Below are positions 1 through 9,191 of a stretch of 41,255 nucleotides of DNA, piece after piece (positions within the stretch are counted from its first letter, which is position 1; each line of letters starts with the position of its first letter). The notes under the pieces were generated by a model, which did not search any database, was not told the origin of the DNA, and saw nothing but the letters and a program-made list of their open reading frames with translations. The position numbers were made by a program, and so were the translations under genes. The stretch comes from Polymyxa betae (lineage: Eukaryota > Endomyxa > Phytomyxea > Plasmodiophorida > Plasmodiophoridae): assembly GCA_003693705.1 (NCBI GenBank), contig RBZT01000558.1:1-41255 (forward strand). The letters run 5' to 3'.

Positions 1-1286
1 GTCATGCCCATTGGGCATGACAGAAGATCTATTGCAATTACAAACATGCTGGGCAACGGTCCCGCGGCATTTTCGATGGCGCAATCTCCAACAGAAACGA
101 ATCTTGGCGAGAATCCTGACAGGATTTCGGTCATGCCACCAGCAAAGCGAGGTCGCTCTTCAACGAACGATGATATCAATCGGGTAGGGTTTTATTATTG
201 CATCATTCAAACTCTAACTTTTCTTACCATGCCTTAGATCCGCACTTATTTGTATTTTGAATAGGAGCGTTCCAACCGACAATCATAGGGCTGAGACAAG
301 AAATGCCGATACTTTCAAACAGAGTTTACTAAGGATACCAATATGCCGGCAATTTGAGGGAGCGATCGCTTCAGAATTTCGGCGCAGTACAGTATCTGAT
401 TTTTCCTCTAACTACGAATAAAGTTGAAGATGCCTTATCCATTGGTGTGGTTGGAAGTTGCAAGGCACAGAAACGCTGAATCGACAACATATTCAAGACA
501 ACGAGCAGATCCCATACAAAGCATAGTGGATTGAGGCCGCGCTGTCCACTAGGGGTCAGCGCGGCCTCTATATCCACTAGTGGACAAAACGTTCGACCGT
601 CTAAAGATTGTCAAAGCAACCTGTTAGATGATGACAAATTTTCCAAAAATGTGAATGAATGAGTTTCTGTTGTGCAGAAGGATTAGTCCGCTCCGGAATT
701 CATTTAGAGTTTGAGAAAGGCCATGGTCTAGATCGCGCTCGGCAGGCGCCATGCAATTTTTTGACGAGAAATGAGCCGACCTGTGAATATTCAGTCCAAA
801 ATACATCATCCTCATTCTGTTGGGTGATTTGAACGGAGTGAATCTCGGCCTTGGCGCAGGGGTGTGGCAATATTCACAACGACCCTGTCCAAACCCTAAC
901 AACAGGCTGTAGACGTTTGCCTCTTTGCGAGGCCCTGACGGGTCCTCAACTTGTTTATTGGAGTAAACTAGCACGACCTCATTGTGTTAGTTCTGATGGC
1001 ACCCTTAATACTCAGCTCTACATCCCATCATCTGAAGATTTTGAAGCCATCAAGTATATTTCAGTCGTTAATTTTGACAATAACGCCGTCCGTGGACTTC
1101 AATGCATCGATCGATCCCTTTTATTTCTGGAGTACCGTATGCTGTCACTCTAACTTGTGGTACTCCTTGGTATGCACGATCTCTGTGTAACACGTAAGCC
1201 TGTAACAAAACCCGCAACAATTAAGAACCATAACGTCGAAACGCCAGTCGCTACATTTTATCCAAATCAAACACATAGTCAAATGG
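1..1286. other. Intergenic, no recognised gene
   Basis: I see no convincing coding region here. The stretch holds a telomere-like box (AAACCCTAAC, 891-900) and, near 503-599, a relic of the MITE family described separately. Short open frames on both strands have no domain signature and no clear splice structure. Confidence 0.5.
503..599. repeat. Relic copy of a foldback MITE
   Basis: This segment matches the right two thirds of the element at 15316-15441. Shared parts are the block reading atcccataca, the GC-rich palindrome GAGGCCGCGCTG...CAGCGCGGCCTC, and the right terminus CCACTAGTGGACAAAACGTT followed by CGACCG. The left terminal inverted repeat seen in the other copy is absent or diverged, so this copy looks 5'-truncated. 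Confidence 0.6.
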
Positions 1287-1784
1287 TTAGGCAGATTGCG
1301 GTCTGTCTTCGTTAACGTGAAGATCATCGTCATTGTCTTCCTCGTCAGCGATAGGTTCATGTTGGCCAGACACAGGTCTACAGCTGTTGTAATGATCGCC
1401 ATCATATGTTAGATGAATGGTCGCCTTCACGGACTTGTCCGGATGCCTCACCACCATACGGTTCCGCCTGAACCTATGAATGATAATGTTACATTCGTAT
1501 ACGAAAGCAGCCGCCTGAAGTTCCAGATGTCCGCCCCAGACGCCATTGCAGCTCATTCGCCTGCAGTATCTCTCGACGGATTCTTCGCCCAGGTACGGAG
1601 CGAACCATTCTTGGTGCGTGAGGATGTGATGCACGATACGATCACGGACGATGGAGGGCGCGGGAATAGAATTGAAATCTGTATATAGGAGCTGGTCGGC
1701 TATCGATGAGAACAGGCAGTTACCGTCAGCCATGACTTCCTTCACCGACAGATGCTCTTCGTCTAGCAATTGCTTTGCGAACAT
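1287..1784 (-). CDS. OTU-family cysteine protease domain (deubiquitinase-like), probably the last exon of a RING-OTU gene
   Basis: The 165-residue frame is an OTU domain of the OTUD3 type, which cleaves ubiquitin from proteins. Numbered from the first Met, the catalytic motif ADGNCLFSSIADQL puts Asp at 20 and the nucleophile Cys at 23. The WGGHLELQA core motif follows near 83-91, and the catalytic His is in HYNSCR near 131. The tail is short and acidic and the stop is TAA. There is no signal peptide. A TATAG acceptor at 1791-1800 lies just upstream in phase 0 with the end of the RING-like exon at about 1906, so the natural protein probably began with the RING module at 1906-2570, as in the genes at 34.9 and 38.0 kb. 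The OTU part itself is intact. It could be expressed alone from the Met used here. Confidence 0.85.
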   Translation of the reverse strand: MFAKQLLDEEHLSVKEVMADGNCLFSSIADQLLYTDFNSIPAPSIVRDRIVHHILTHQEWFAPYLGEESVERYCRRMSCNGVWGGHLELQAAAFVYECNIIIHRFRRNRMVVRHPDKSVKATIHLTYDGDHYNSCRPVSGQHEPIADEEDNDDDLHVNEDRPQSA

Positions 1785-1905
1785 AGAGGACTATAGAAAT
1801 CATTCAATAGAAATTGAGCAGCATTTGTTAGCCAGAGGAACAGAGAAATTCATTCTTCAATCGAAAGTTTTCTCGCAAAGATAACGAAATAATAGGTAAT
1901 GTTAC

Positions 1906-2570
1906 TTCGAGTCTCTTTCGCTCCCAATTGTATCGCATATAGATAGACTTTAAGCTAGGATGGGCAAAATCAGCTCGACACATTGGACATAGCATGAAGT
2001 GAAACGAAAGCGCCGGATTAGAAAATCAACAGGACAGAAATAAAACGAAACGAATTACAAGGTGGAATACTGACCCATTCTTCAATCTCCGAAGCACACA
2101 ATCATGATGGAAGATGTGGCCACATTTGGGCTAAATGCAATGAGCTGAACCCAGGCTGTCTTTATAGCAGATAGTACAAATCTCGTCCTGTTTTAAACAT
2201 CGAGGATCAGACGATCATTGCTGATGCATTCGGCATGACGTACTGCAATACGATGGCCATCTTCATCCGGACATTGTAAGCAGGGCAGACACGAACGTTC
2301 ATAAGGGATCCCCAAACATTGGTGATGGCATGGAAGGACATTCTTGCAGGCACGTTGGCCTTTGGCCATGCATTCGTCATTCTTTGGGGATTTCCAGCAT
2401 AACATCGATGTTAGAGATGACCCAATCTGGCCATGGTCTCCGGGCGAGTCGCTCGTTGACGGTCTCGAGATCGACAGCACTTTGCGAAAGGACGCCTCCG
2501 TTTGCTGAAGACTGCATGCAAGAACCAGCACGACCAGCGCCAGTTCCGACAGCCTCGACCAAGGAGCCAT
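1906..2570 (-). pseudogene. Signal-peptide MYCBP2-type RING module, broken; 5' part of the RING-OTU locus
   Basis: From ATG 2570 the frame encodes a signal peptide (hydrophobic core LALVVLVLACSL), then a Cys-rich linker with CKNVLPCHHQCLG and CLPCLQC, the same linker found in the gene at 12.5-14.1 kb. An intron (2188-2243, 56 nt) leads to a 113-nt exon (2075-2187) encoding a RING of MYCBP2 type: DEICTIC, then CGHIFHHDC. The codon for the invariant Gln before the third zinc Cys is TAG (2131-2133). The next donor (GTCAGT, 2074) has no clear AG acceptor before the exon carrying the CPMC ligands. The last exon ends at 1906 in phase 0 with the OTU exon. Unlike its relatives it has lost the IBR-like region. 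I read it as a decayed RING-OTU gene, unless TAG is read through. Confidence 0.65.
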
Positions 2571-2627
2571 AGCGATAATTTGCATCTGGGTGGGGCCCGG
2601 AGCCGTGAGACGGGTCAAACACGACCT

Positions 2628-2638
2628 AAAACCCTAAC
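2628..2638 (-). promoter_or_regulatory. Telo-box upstream of the broken RING-OTU gene
   Basis: The sequence AAAACCCTAAC ends 58 nt before ATG 2570. The same motif at nearly the same spacing precedes the genes at 34884, 37998 and 14100, so I infer a promoter element. Confidence 0.5.
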
Positions 2639-2861
2639 GCACGGGAGCTTTGACATAAGGCCGGGGGTTCAACTCTCTCAGCTGATGATGATTTTTTGTT
2701 TTCTGATTTCGCGAATTCTTTTTTTGATTAGCATTTACAGAATAAATCTTCGAAAAAAAAGAGATAATTGTTTATGAAAGTTTGAGAAATGTGGGTTATT
2801 GTCAGGTCCTGCTCGCCAGTCCAGGATGCGGCCGAATTACACATGATGTATACGACCAATG

Positions 2862-4424
2862 TTATGCAGACTGGGATGAACGAACTGCTTCTGGCAGGCA
2901 GACAGGACACAAAGATGAGGGAGGCAATCCCCGAGCCCTATGACAATCGTGTGTTAAGATCGATGATGGATTAAGCAGGATGTAACTGTTGCGTTACCCC
3001 TGTTTAACTTGCTTTTGAATACACGAGCTATGGACAATATGTTGACATTGGAGCTGTACACAGGGAGCTGATGATAGAATATCTTCATAGCAGACGCAGC
3101 AGAACTCCTCCTAAAATATTCACAAAGTTCACATAATAGATATTTAATACAGAATTTCAAACAAGTGAACAATAAAGAATGAGGGAAATTTTCAAAGTAA
3201 GATTTTCACAAAGTTCGTTTAAGAGATATTTCATACATATTCTCTACAAGTTAACAATAAAGAATGAAGTAAATTTTCAAAGCATTGAGTCGAAAGATAA
3301 TGGAAAGGCATTGAAAGAGGCGAATAAAAACAGCACGGAAAAATATCAGAAAAGAAAACTGACTGACTCCAGCAATATTGCGATTCTCATCAGGACATAT
3401 TAAGCATGGCAAACATGCAGATTCATTAGCGATACCGGTGCATGGATGTCCGCATTGCAGGGTCCTTCTACAGACCTGTTTCGCTTTCGATCGGCATTCC
3501 TTGGCACTGCAGACATTCGGTAGAGGTCCTCGACCACCTTCACGAATCACCAATTCACAGAAACGGCATTTCGACTTGCAATACTGCTTGAAGGCGTCAC
3601 AATCAAATCCGTTATGATAAGGGCTGGTCGAACAGGATCCGCAGAACTCAACCAGACAGCGACATCGGAATCGATTCTGAGCGCGGTGTTCGAGTGTGGC
3701 CGGGGTCATCTCGGATCCATCGATGGTGCGGATCTCGCCGTGATCGGCAACAGCGCCTGGAACCCTCTCGAATACATCCTTACAGGCAGGGCAGCGAATC
3801 ACGATACCCGCAGAGATCAACTCGTCGAAACTGGCCGACTCCAGGCCATCGTATTCAAATTCGGATAACAGAGGCCGGTATAACGACGGCGGAATCGGAC
3901 AACCGCAACCTTTGATACAATGAGGAAATATTCGTCGCAATACCGCAAATGAAAATTTTACAAAAAACTCGCAAAAAAGGTAATTATTATGAAGAATACA
4001 TTATAAAAACTACTGAATGCTTTCAAATTGAGATCATTGATGGCAACACGTAATAACAGAGACAGGGATTACCATTGATAGGGCAGGACGTTCGCGTAGT
4101 GTAGCCGGCTTTAGTGTTGATAAGTGAAGCTCGAAGACATGATCGACAGATGAGATGGGGACAGACCTCCATCTTCATAATATCCACCAGACCACATAGC
4201 GAGCATCCAGGAGCAGCCTTCGCTAATGCCGGATAACAAGAGCTATCAAGCTGCAGATCAGAAGTATCCGCTGATATTGTCCCAGGCTGTATGTTGGATT
4301 TAAGTTCAATAAACTGAGATTGTGGTGGTGACAGAACTTGTGCTGAATACTCCGTGTTATTACAAATATCAACACTGGCAGATCTACAGGTTATTTTCTG
4401 GAAAATACGGCTGATACACGACAT
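2862..4424 (-). CDS. RING1-IBR E3-like protein ending in a MYCBP2-type RING
   Basis: This is a four-exon gene: exons 4073-4424, 3368-3909, 2998-3110 and 2862-2937, with introns of 163, 257 and 60 nt, all phase-consistent, giving 360 residues and a TAA stop. Exon 1 carries an RBR-like RING1 (CSLC at 74-77, CPH at 88-90, C93, C96), completed across the intron by CPINGCGCPI. Exon 2 has an IBR-like module (CPACK, then CRCLVEFCGSC and PYHNGFDC), CRFC, and a second Cys-rich linker (CGHPCTG, CLPCLICP). Exon 3 is a 113-nt MYCBP2-type RING exon (FCCVCYEDIL, VQLQCQHIVH). Exon 4 supplies CPVC, and then the protein ends without a tandem-cysteine domain. Such proteins are expected to move ubiquitin from E2 to substrate. 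The Met used here lacks a signal peptide. A 48-nt intron (4398-4445) could instead join this frame in phase 0 to the upstream signal-peptide exon. Confidence 0.75.
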
Positions 4425-4445
4425 AATCGACTAAGGTAATGTTAC

Positions 4446-4885
4446 ACGACCCTGTTGACACGGCGTGGCCTGGTAACGTCGACATGTCCGGCCCTGATGA
4501 TAGGGCGAGGCCGCACACAGCCCGCAGAAATCCGTCTCACAGCCACCACGTCCGCATTGATAACGGTGTTGGCGGCGATGGCCTCGGCCAATCCACGGCA
4601 TCGCGACGTCGTCGTCCGGCTTAACACCGACCTCGTTACAGGTCGGACAGCGGACGGCGTCCGCGCAGGAATCATCACAGAAGGCGACGTCGGTCTTATC
4701 CACCTGCGGGCATCTCTCAACCAAAGATGATCGAGTGGATCCTGGGGCCAGTACGTACGACGGGGGGGGGGGGTGTCGGGCAGAAGCGAAGGCTGCCCGG
4801 ATCCGGATGGGACGGTGGCCAGGGCACCGCCGCCCAGGACCAGTACGACCAGGACCAGGTCGAGTAGCGGCAGGAGGCGGGTCAT
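4446..4885 (-). CDS. Signal-peptide exon with an IBR-like module, frameshifted at a C12 tract; likely 5' end of the adjacent RING-IBR gene
   Basis: From ATG 4885 the frame opens with a strong signal peptide (LDLVLVVLVLGGGALA). After a run of 12 cytosines on this strand (4762-4773), the IBR-like coding continues in another frame: CPQVDKTDVAFC, CPTCNEV, CETDFCGLCAASPYHQG and TC. One more C, or two fewer, in the tract would reconcile the two halves, so this is either a real indel or a homopolymer error. The end reads CQQGR followed by GTAACATT. Splicing a 48-nt intron (4398-4445) to the next frame is phase 0 and would give one long secreted protein with two IBR-like regions. If not spliced, the frame stops at 4431. 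Homology is to the N-terminal half of the gene at 12.5-14.1 kb. Confidence 0.55.
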
Positions 4886-5151
4886 GCTGGATCAGGAGGA
4901 ATGCGACCCGTAGAGCGGTAGGAGGTAGGATCACGGGATGGACGAGATGGGCGCAGTCCGTCGAACGCCGTACTGGTCCTGGTCCACCAACTGTCCACAT
5001 TTTGCGGCCGGATGAGAAGGACGTGACGGAAGTCAACGCCCGCCAGTGCCCGTTTGATCGATCGAGGTCCAGTATGTCTGCACATGCTGGACTTGGAAAT
5101 CCGGGCTGTTTTCCCGCGACTGTTTCGTTACCGTAGGGTTTAGCGTTGAAT

Positions 5152-5664
5152 ATGGCATCTGTTGGTCTCATTCATCGATACCTAGGTGGATTACGTTACT
5201 GTCTCCACTCTCCACTCAGATCTATAAAATATTTCTCAAAATTTATTGGAAGTTATTAGTGTAACGTACTTGGCAGGGGCAGATACGGGTTTTGGGCAAG
5301 TACTCTCGTTACAACAGATTCGGAGTCGCACTCCAATTACCGCATTGTAAAATCGTTTCTAGAAGTAGTCAGGGATGGTGACGAGATATTTGCCATCAAG
5401 AGTGACCCATAGATACAATTCACCATCACCTGGGAAGGATTCCTCGGTGGGCGTACTGGACCGGGCCAGATACGCTTCATTTGCCTGACCTCAGCCACAA
5501 TAGGCTCTGAACGTATGGAAATCATGGCTGAATATTTTGTGAGGAATCTGCCAGATATGCGGGCCATTGCTAGTTGCAAAGCGGAAAGCCTCCTGAAATG
5601 TCAAACTCGATTTTTTGCACATTATGTGATTGTGAAACTAGGTCGATTACCTGTCACAAACTGA
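5152..5664 (+). CDS. Possible small gene of unknown function, intron structure unsure
   Basis: A frame runs from ATG 5152 to TGA 5662-5664 without any TAA or TGA but with two in-frame TAG codons (5257 and 5410). A telo-box-like TAGGGTTTA lies about 12 nt upstream of the ATG. The second TAG can be removed by a 48-nt GTAGTC..CCATAG intron (5365-5412, phase 0), which fits the intron size in this window. For the first, only an intron starting after the third codon would keep phase. The N-terminus is basic and free of acidic residues (MASVGLIHRYLGGLRYCLHS), which would suit a mitochondrial presequence. I recognise no domain. Frames this open are expected a few times by chance in 41 kb. Confidence 0.25.
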
Positions 5665-6450
5665 GAGGATATTCCTGAAAACATTTCATATTAGAGTCTC
5701 TCTTTTATGCAACGAGTTATCTCAATTATATATTCGGATTCAGCTCTGTTTAGTTCCGTTTCATTAACACGTTTTATTATGGAACGTTTTAGGTAAAATT
5801 GGTTTTCACTAAACTTTATTGATTTTACGGCTCCCTTAAAGACGCATTTCAGAAAGACAAAAGATTACGGGAATACTGGGAAAAGTTCGGGAACTTGACG
5901 GCAGCGCCAGAAATGACCTTTTGTGGAAAGTTCCATCACCCACAGTTGAATACATTCAACAAACTAGACGATTCTACTCTATAACAGCGTCTCCATCGAT
6001 AAAACATGCCATCTATTGCTATATAGGCCGTGGTATGATGTCCAACATAATCTATCAATATGGAAACTGTAGCGACATTCAGAGACCTCAGATTCCATTC
6101 TCACGGAAAGTTCAACTTCCAATCTAAAAGAGGCTGTTTGAGCACGTGCTGAATGATTTTTTCCTTTTTTTTTTCGTTTTTAAGGTTTGATAATTGTTGC
6201 CACAAATTGTCTTTTGTGATGCATTAAAATTTTGAAATCTGAAAGATGAGGAGAAGGCCATACAAGAGCGGCCACAATTATCTTCGGCCGTTCATTAACA
6301 ACATCCCGATCGCAGGTCGCCACAAATCCGCTCGCTCCTGCAATTCGTGGTGATCGGCGCCAGTACGACCGGGTCGTGACCCCCCGATCCACGGACCTCG
6401 GCTCACTCTCCATCATCGCTCGGTTCGCATCACTACCCGACGTCGCAAGC
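5665..6450. other. Intergenic, AT-rich, nothing recognised
   Basis: No domain-bearing frame is visible. The right part (from about 6290) becomes GC-rich as it approaches the dehydrogenase. It includes one copy of the repeated 11-mer CCAGTACGACC (6360-6370), 81 bp before the chosen start at 6451. Confidence 0.4.
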
Positions 6451-7527
6451 ATGTCGCTGACCAGCACGACCACGACGACCGCGAGCAGCAGCAGCAGCGG
6501 CGGCTTCCCGGGCAGCCACGTACTGGCCCAGGCCCGCATGTGGAGCCATCTGCTGATGATGACGATGATGTGGATGGCGACGGCGATGATGATCTCGCTG
6601 TTCTATCTGGTCCGACAGATGGCTGATTGGATGTTGACGCCGTCTGCAGGCCAATGTCCTCATCCGGGTGATGTCGTGTTAGTAACGGGGGCGACCTCGG
6701 GCATTGGATTATCCGCGGCTCTGCATCTCCGCGATAAAGGGTTCCAGGTGTTCGCCGGCGTCCGGAAAGATCAGGATTTCACCAAGCTGAAGAATATGGG
6801 ATTGATGCCCATTAAGATTGATGTGTCGAGCAGCGATCAGATTCAGAAGGCGGTGAAGAAGGTGGAAGGGTTTCTGGGCCAACGTGGCGATGTTGCATTT
6901 GCTGGTCTGATTAATAACGCGGGGGTCTGTATTCCCGCACCTCTGGAAGATCAACCAGAGAGCGATCTGCGCGATATGATCGACACGAACCTGCTCGGAG
7001 CGGCGCTCGTGACGAGGGCGTTCCTGCCCCTGATGCGACGCTACTCGTCGCGTCTGATCTTCACGGGCTCCGTCAGCGGATATCTGCCGCAGCCCGCCGT
7101 CACCATCTACACGGCCACCAAGTACGCGATTCGAGGGTTTGCGCTCTCTCTGGCCGGAGAGCTGCGTCCATTCGGCATTTCGGTGTCCGTCGTTGAGCCA
7201 TCCCAGACCGCCACTCCCATCTTTAATAAAGCGCAGACGGCGCTCGATCGTCTGGAATGTTCGCCCGAATACAATGGGCTGGTACGCCTCGTCGATGGGT
7301 ACAACAAGATCCTGGTTCGTATGGTGGCGATCAAGCCGGAGCAGTCGTCCGACCACGCTCTGTACGCGGCGCTCACGTCCAAGTATCCGCGTCTGCAGTA
7401 TCGCACGTCATGGATGGGCACACTGCATCACTGGGTGTCTATGTTTCCACCCGAACTGTCTGTTGATAAGATGGTAACATTAGCGTATCGAGCTCTGTAT
7501 GGAATGACGCAGGGATGGTCGTGCTGA
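6451..7527 (+). CDS. Short-chain dehydrogenase/reductase with N-terminal membrane anchor
   Basis: This is a classical SDR of about 358 residues that uses NAD(P)H to oxidise or reduce an alcohol or ketone. Numbered from Met 6451, the Rossmann motif TGATSGIG starts near 79, NNAG is near 155, the catalytic Ser lies in TGSVSG near 207, and the active-site YTATK has Tyr near 220 and Lys near 224. A Ser/Thr-rich stretch and a Met-rich hydrophobic segment (about residues 34-54) precede the domain, suggesting membrane anchoring. The overall pattern resembles the 17-beta-HSD/retinol dehydrogenase/3-hydroxybutyrate dehydrogenase branch, but the substrate cannot be assigned. No intron is needed. The start is uncertain: ATG 6538 is an alternative that would give a more conventional anchor. 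The stop is TGA. Confidence 0.9.
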   Translation: MSLTSTTTTTASSSSSGGFPGSHVLAQARMWSHLLMMTMMWMATAMMISLFYLVRQMADWMLTPSAGQCPHPGDVVLVTGATSGIGLSAALHLRDKGFQVFAGVRKDQDFTKLKNMGLMPIKIDVSSSDQIQKAVKKVEGFLGQRGDVAFAGLINNAGVCIPAPLEDQPESDLRDMIDTNLLGAALVTRAFLPLMRRYSSRLIFTGSVSGYLPQPAVTIYTATKYAIRGFALSLAGELRPFGISVSVVEPSQTATPIFNKAQTALDRLECSPEYNGLVRLVDGYNKILVRMVAIKPEQSSDHALYAALTSKYPRLQYRTSWMGTLHHWVSMFPPELSVDKMVTLAYRALYGMTQGWSC

Positions 7528-9191
7528 TCCATTTTGTGGATACGTTTCAATACAGGACACCACTTTTGATACAGCAAAGCGTCGGTTTGTGTGCTGAGTA
7601 TCAACCCTAACCCTAGATTGCATGAAAAACGCATGAACTCGGACATTCGGCCATCTGATCGGGATCCTAATTCCAGTACTTTTTAAGATCTTTTATGAGG
7701 AATGGTGGACTTAAACTGAACCAGTTAATAATGCATACAAGATGATGGATACGGCCATACGACCTCTTGTTTATAGCACCTCCTATGGCAGAATCAACAT
7801 AGAGCAAGGCAGGTAACGAGATTTTCTGTTGTGGCTAGGGTTTACGGCAGGCCGGTTTAAATATGGTAACTAATAAGTTTTATTTTCCTGAATTTGGGCA
7901 ATTATAAATAGATTCCCAAATTTCAACCGGCCTGTTTTACAGTATGATGGAATGATTGGAGCTCGAGGCCCTGGCAGAGCCCACCATGTTTTTCGATCAT
8001 TTATTATAGCTACAGGAGGTCATTTTGTATTGGTCAAAACTGCCTGTAATAAGTGTAGAAGATGGTGCGACACCATTAGGTGATGTATTAGACGGCATTG
8101 ATCCTAACACTCCCTATTCACTGCCATAAGCATGCCTCTTATAAACTCGAATTGAGATCGAAATTTGACACATCCGTGTTTGATGGGGAATCTGTCTCCC
8201 CCAAATCAGGGCTATATATGAAGGTCTAATGTGAGAAAGATGATCTTTTAAGAAGGAACTTTCATGACAGCTAACCGAGAGTGAAAGTACTATGAGATTC
8301 GACAATATATTGCGAACGAATTCCAACCGTGGTTTCTGCTTGCAGATAGTTCGGAATTTTTGATCATTCTAAATCGGCAATATCCAGCCATGATGCTATA
8401 TGGGGAATGAGGAATGATCAGTCCAACTGAGGTCTGAATTCGGTCAATTAGCCGTTCTTTAACATTCTCTCCGAATCCTTTCCCGAAATCTATTGATGAT
8501 GTTACTCAGCAGCTGGGTTCACTCCTTTTACTGTAACCAGCATTTCCAGTGCAGCAATATTCCAAATTAAGGTCGTTGTTGGAAATCGGGAACTTGTTCG
8601 ACTGAATCTTTGACATTTGCCTACTGAAGGAACCAACAAGTGCCGCCTTTGAACCAAAAATATCGGAGAGCATTAAATCATTGTCAATGTTAGAAGGACA
8701 CGATTCCAAGAATGACAGTTTTAGAGAATGACCAAATATCCGAGTAAATGTTGAGATCCGGCCTGATATAAATCCGAACCCGAAATTTTCTAAACAACAG
8801 CCAACCCGTTCTCCGAAGATGAATTCTATGGCTGATAGTGTAGATTCTGCGATTGTTACCTTACTTTATCATTTCCACATCCTTGAATTGGCGACAACCT
8901 GTTAGATGCCGAGTTCATGGCGAATGAAGAGACGCCTATGAGATCCTGTTATGATTGACTGTAGAGTTATCCTCGTTCTAGTTCAAGCCAGGACCAGCTT
9001 CTCGTTCATTCATTTACAGCATAATGTCAAAGGATAAAGGACGAGGAAATATAAACAGATTATAGTAATACCCACTCCTGAAGGCAGATAATTCTTGGCC
9101 CATAAAGGAATTATATAGAATGGCAAGTATAGAAAGAGAGAAACAACAATGAAAGCAATCACACCCAGAATCAGACCCTGAATTAGCAATT
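7528..9191. other. Intergenic, no recognised gene
   Basis: No frame here has a domain or a good splice structure. Telomere-like boxes occur at about 7604-7615 (AACCCTAACCCTAG) and 7834-7843. A foldback sequence at 7848-7934 is listed separately. The segment 9010-9191, on the minus strand, is hydrophobic and could be an alternative last exon of the membrane-protein gene that follows. Confidence 0.4.
7848..7934. repeat. Foldback (nested inverted repeats)
   Basis: The outer arms CAGGCCGGTT (7848-7857) and AACCGGCCTG (7925-7934) are perfect inverted repeats. Inner arms AATTTGGG (7891-7898) and CCCAAATT (7915-7922) pair as well. The whole is about 87 bp and may be a small MITE or an RNA hairpin. 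No target-site duplication is evident. Confidence 0.5.

Noticed and set aside
2131-2150. A 20-nt mini-intron that would remove the TAG in the broken RING exon (GTTCAGCTCATTGCATTTAG)
   Set aside because: It would shift the frame and delete conserved RING residues, and it is far below the usual intron size here.
6180-6539. Minus-strand frame with a signal-peptide-like start overlapping the dehydrogenase N-terminus
   Set aside because: Its hydrophobic run is the complement of the Ser/Thr/Gly-rich coding of the dehydrogenase frame, the rest has no domain, and its ATG shares bases with an ATG of the plus gene. It is most likely a shadow, though the similarity to other local signal peptides was noted.
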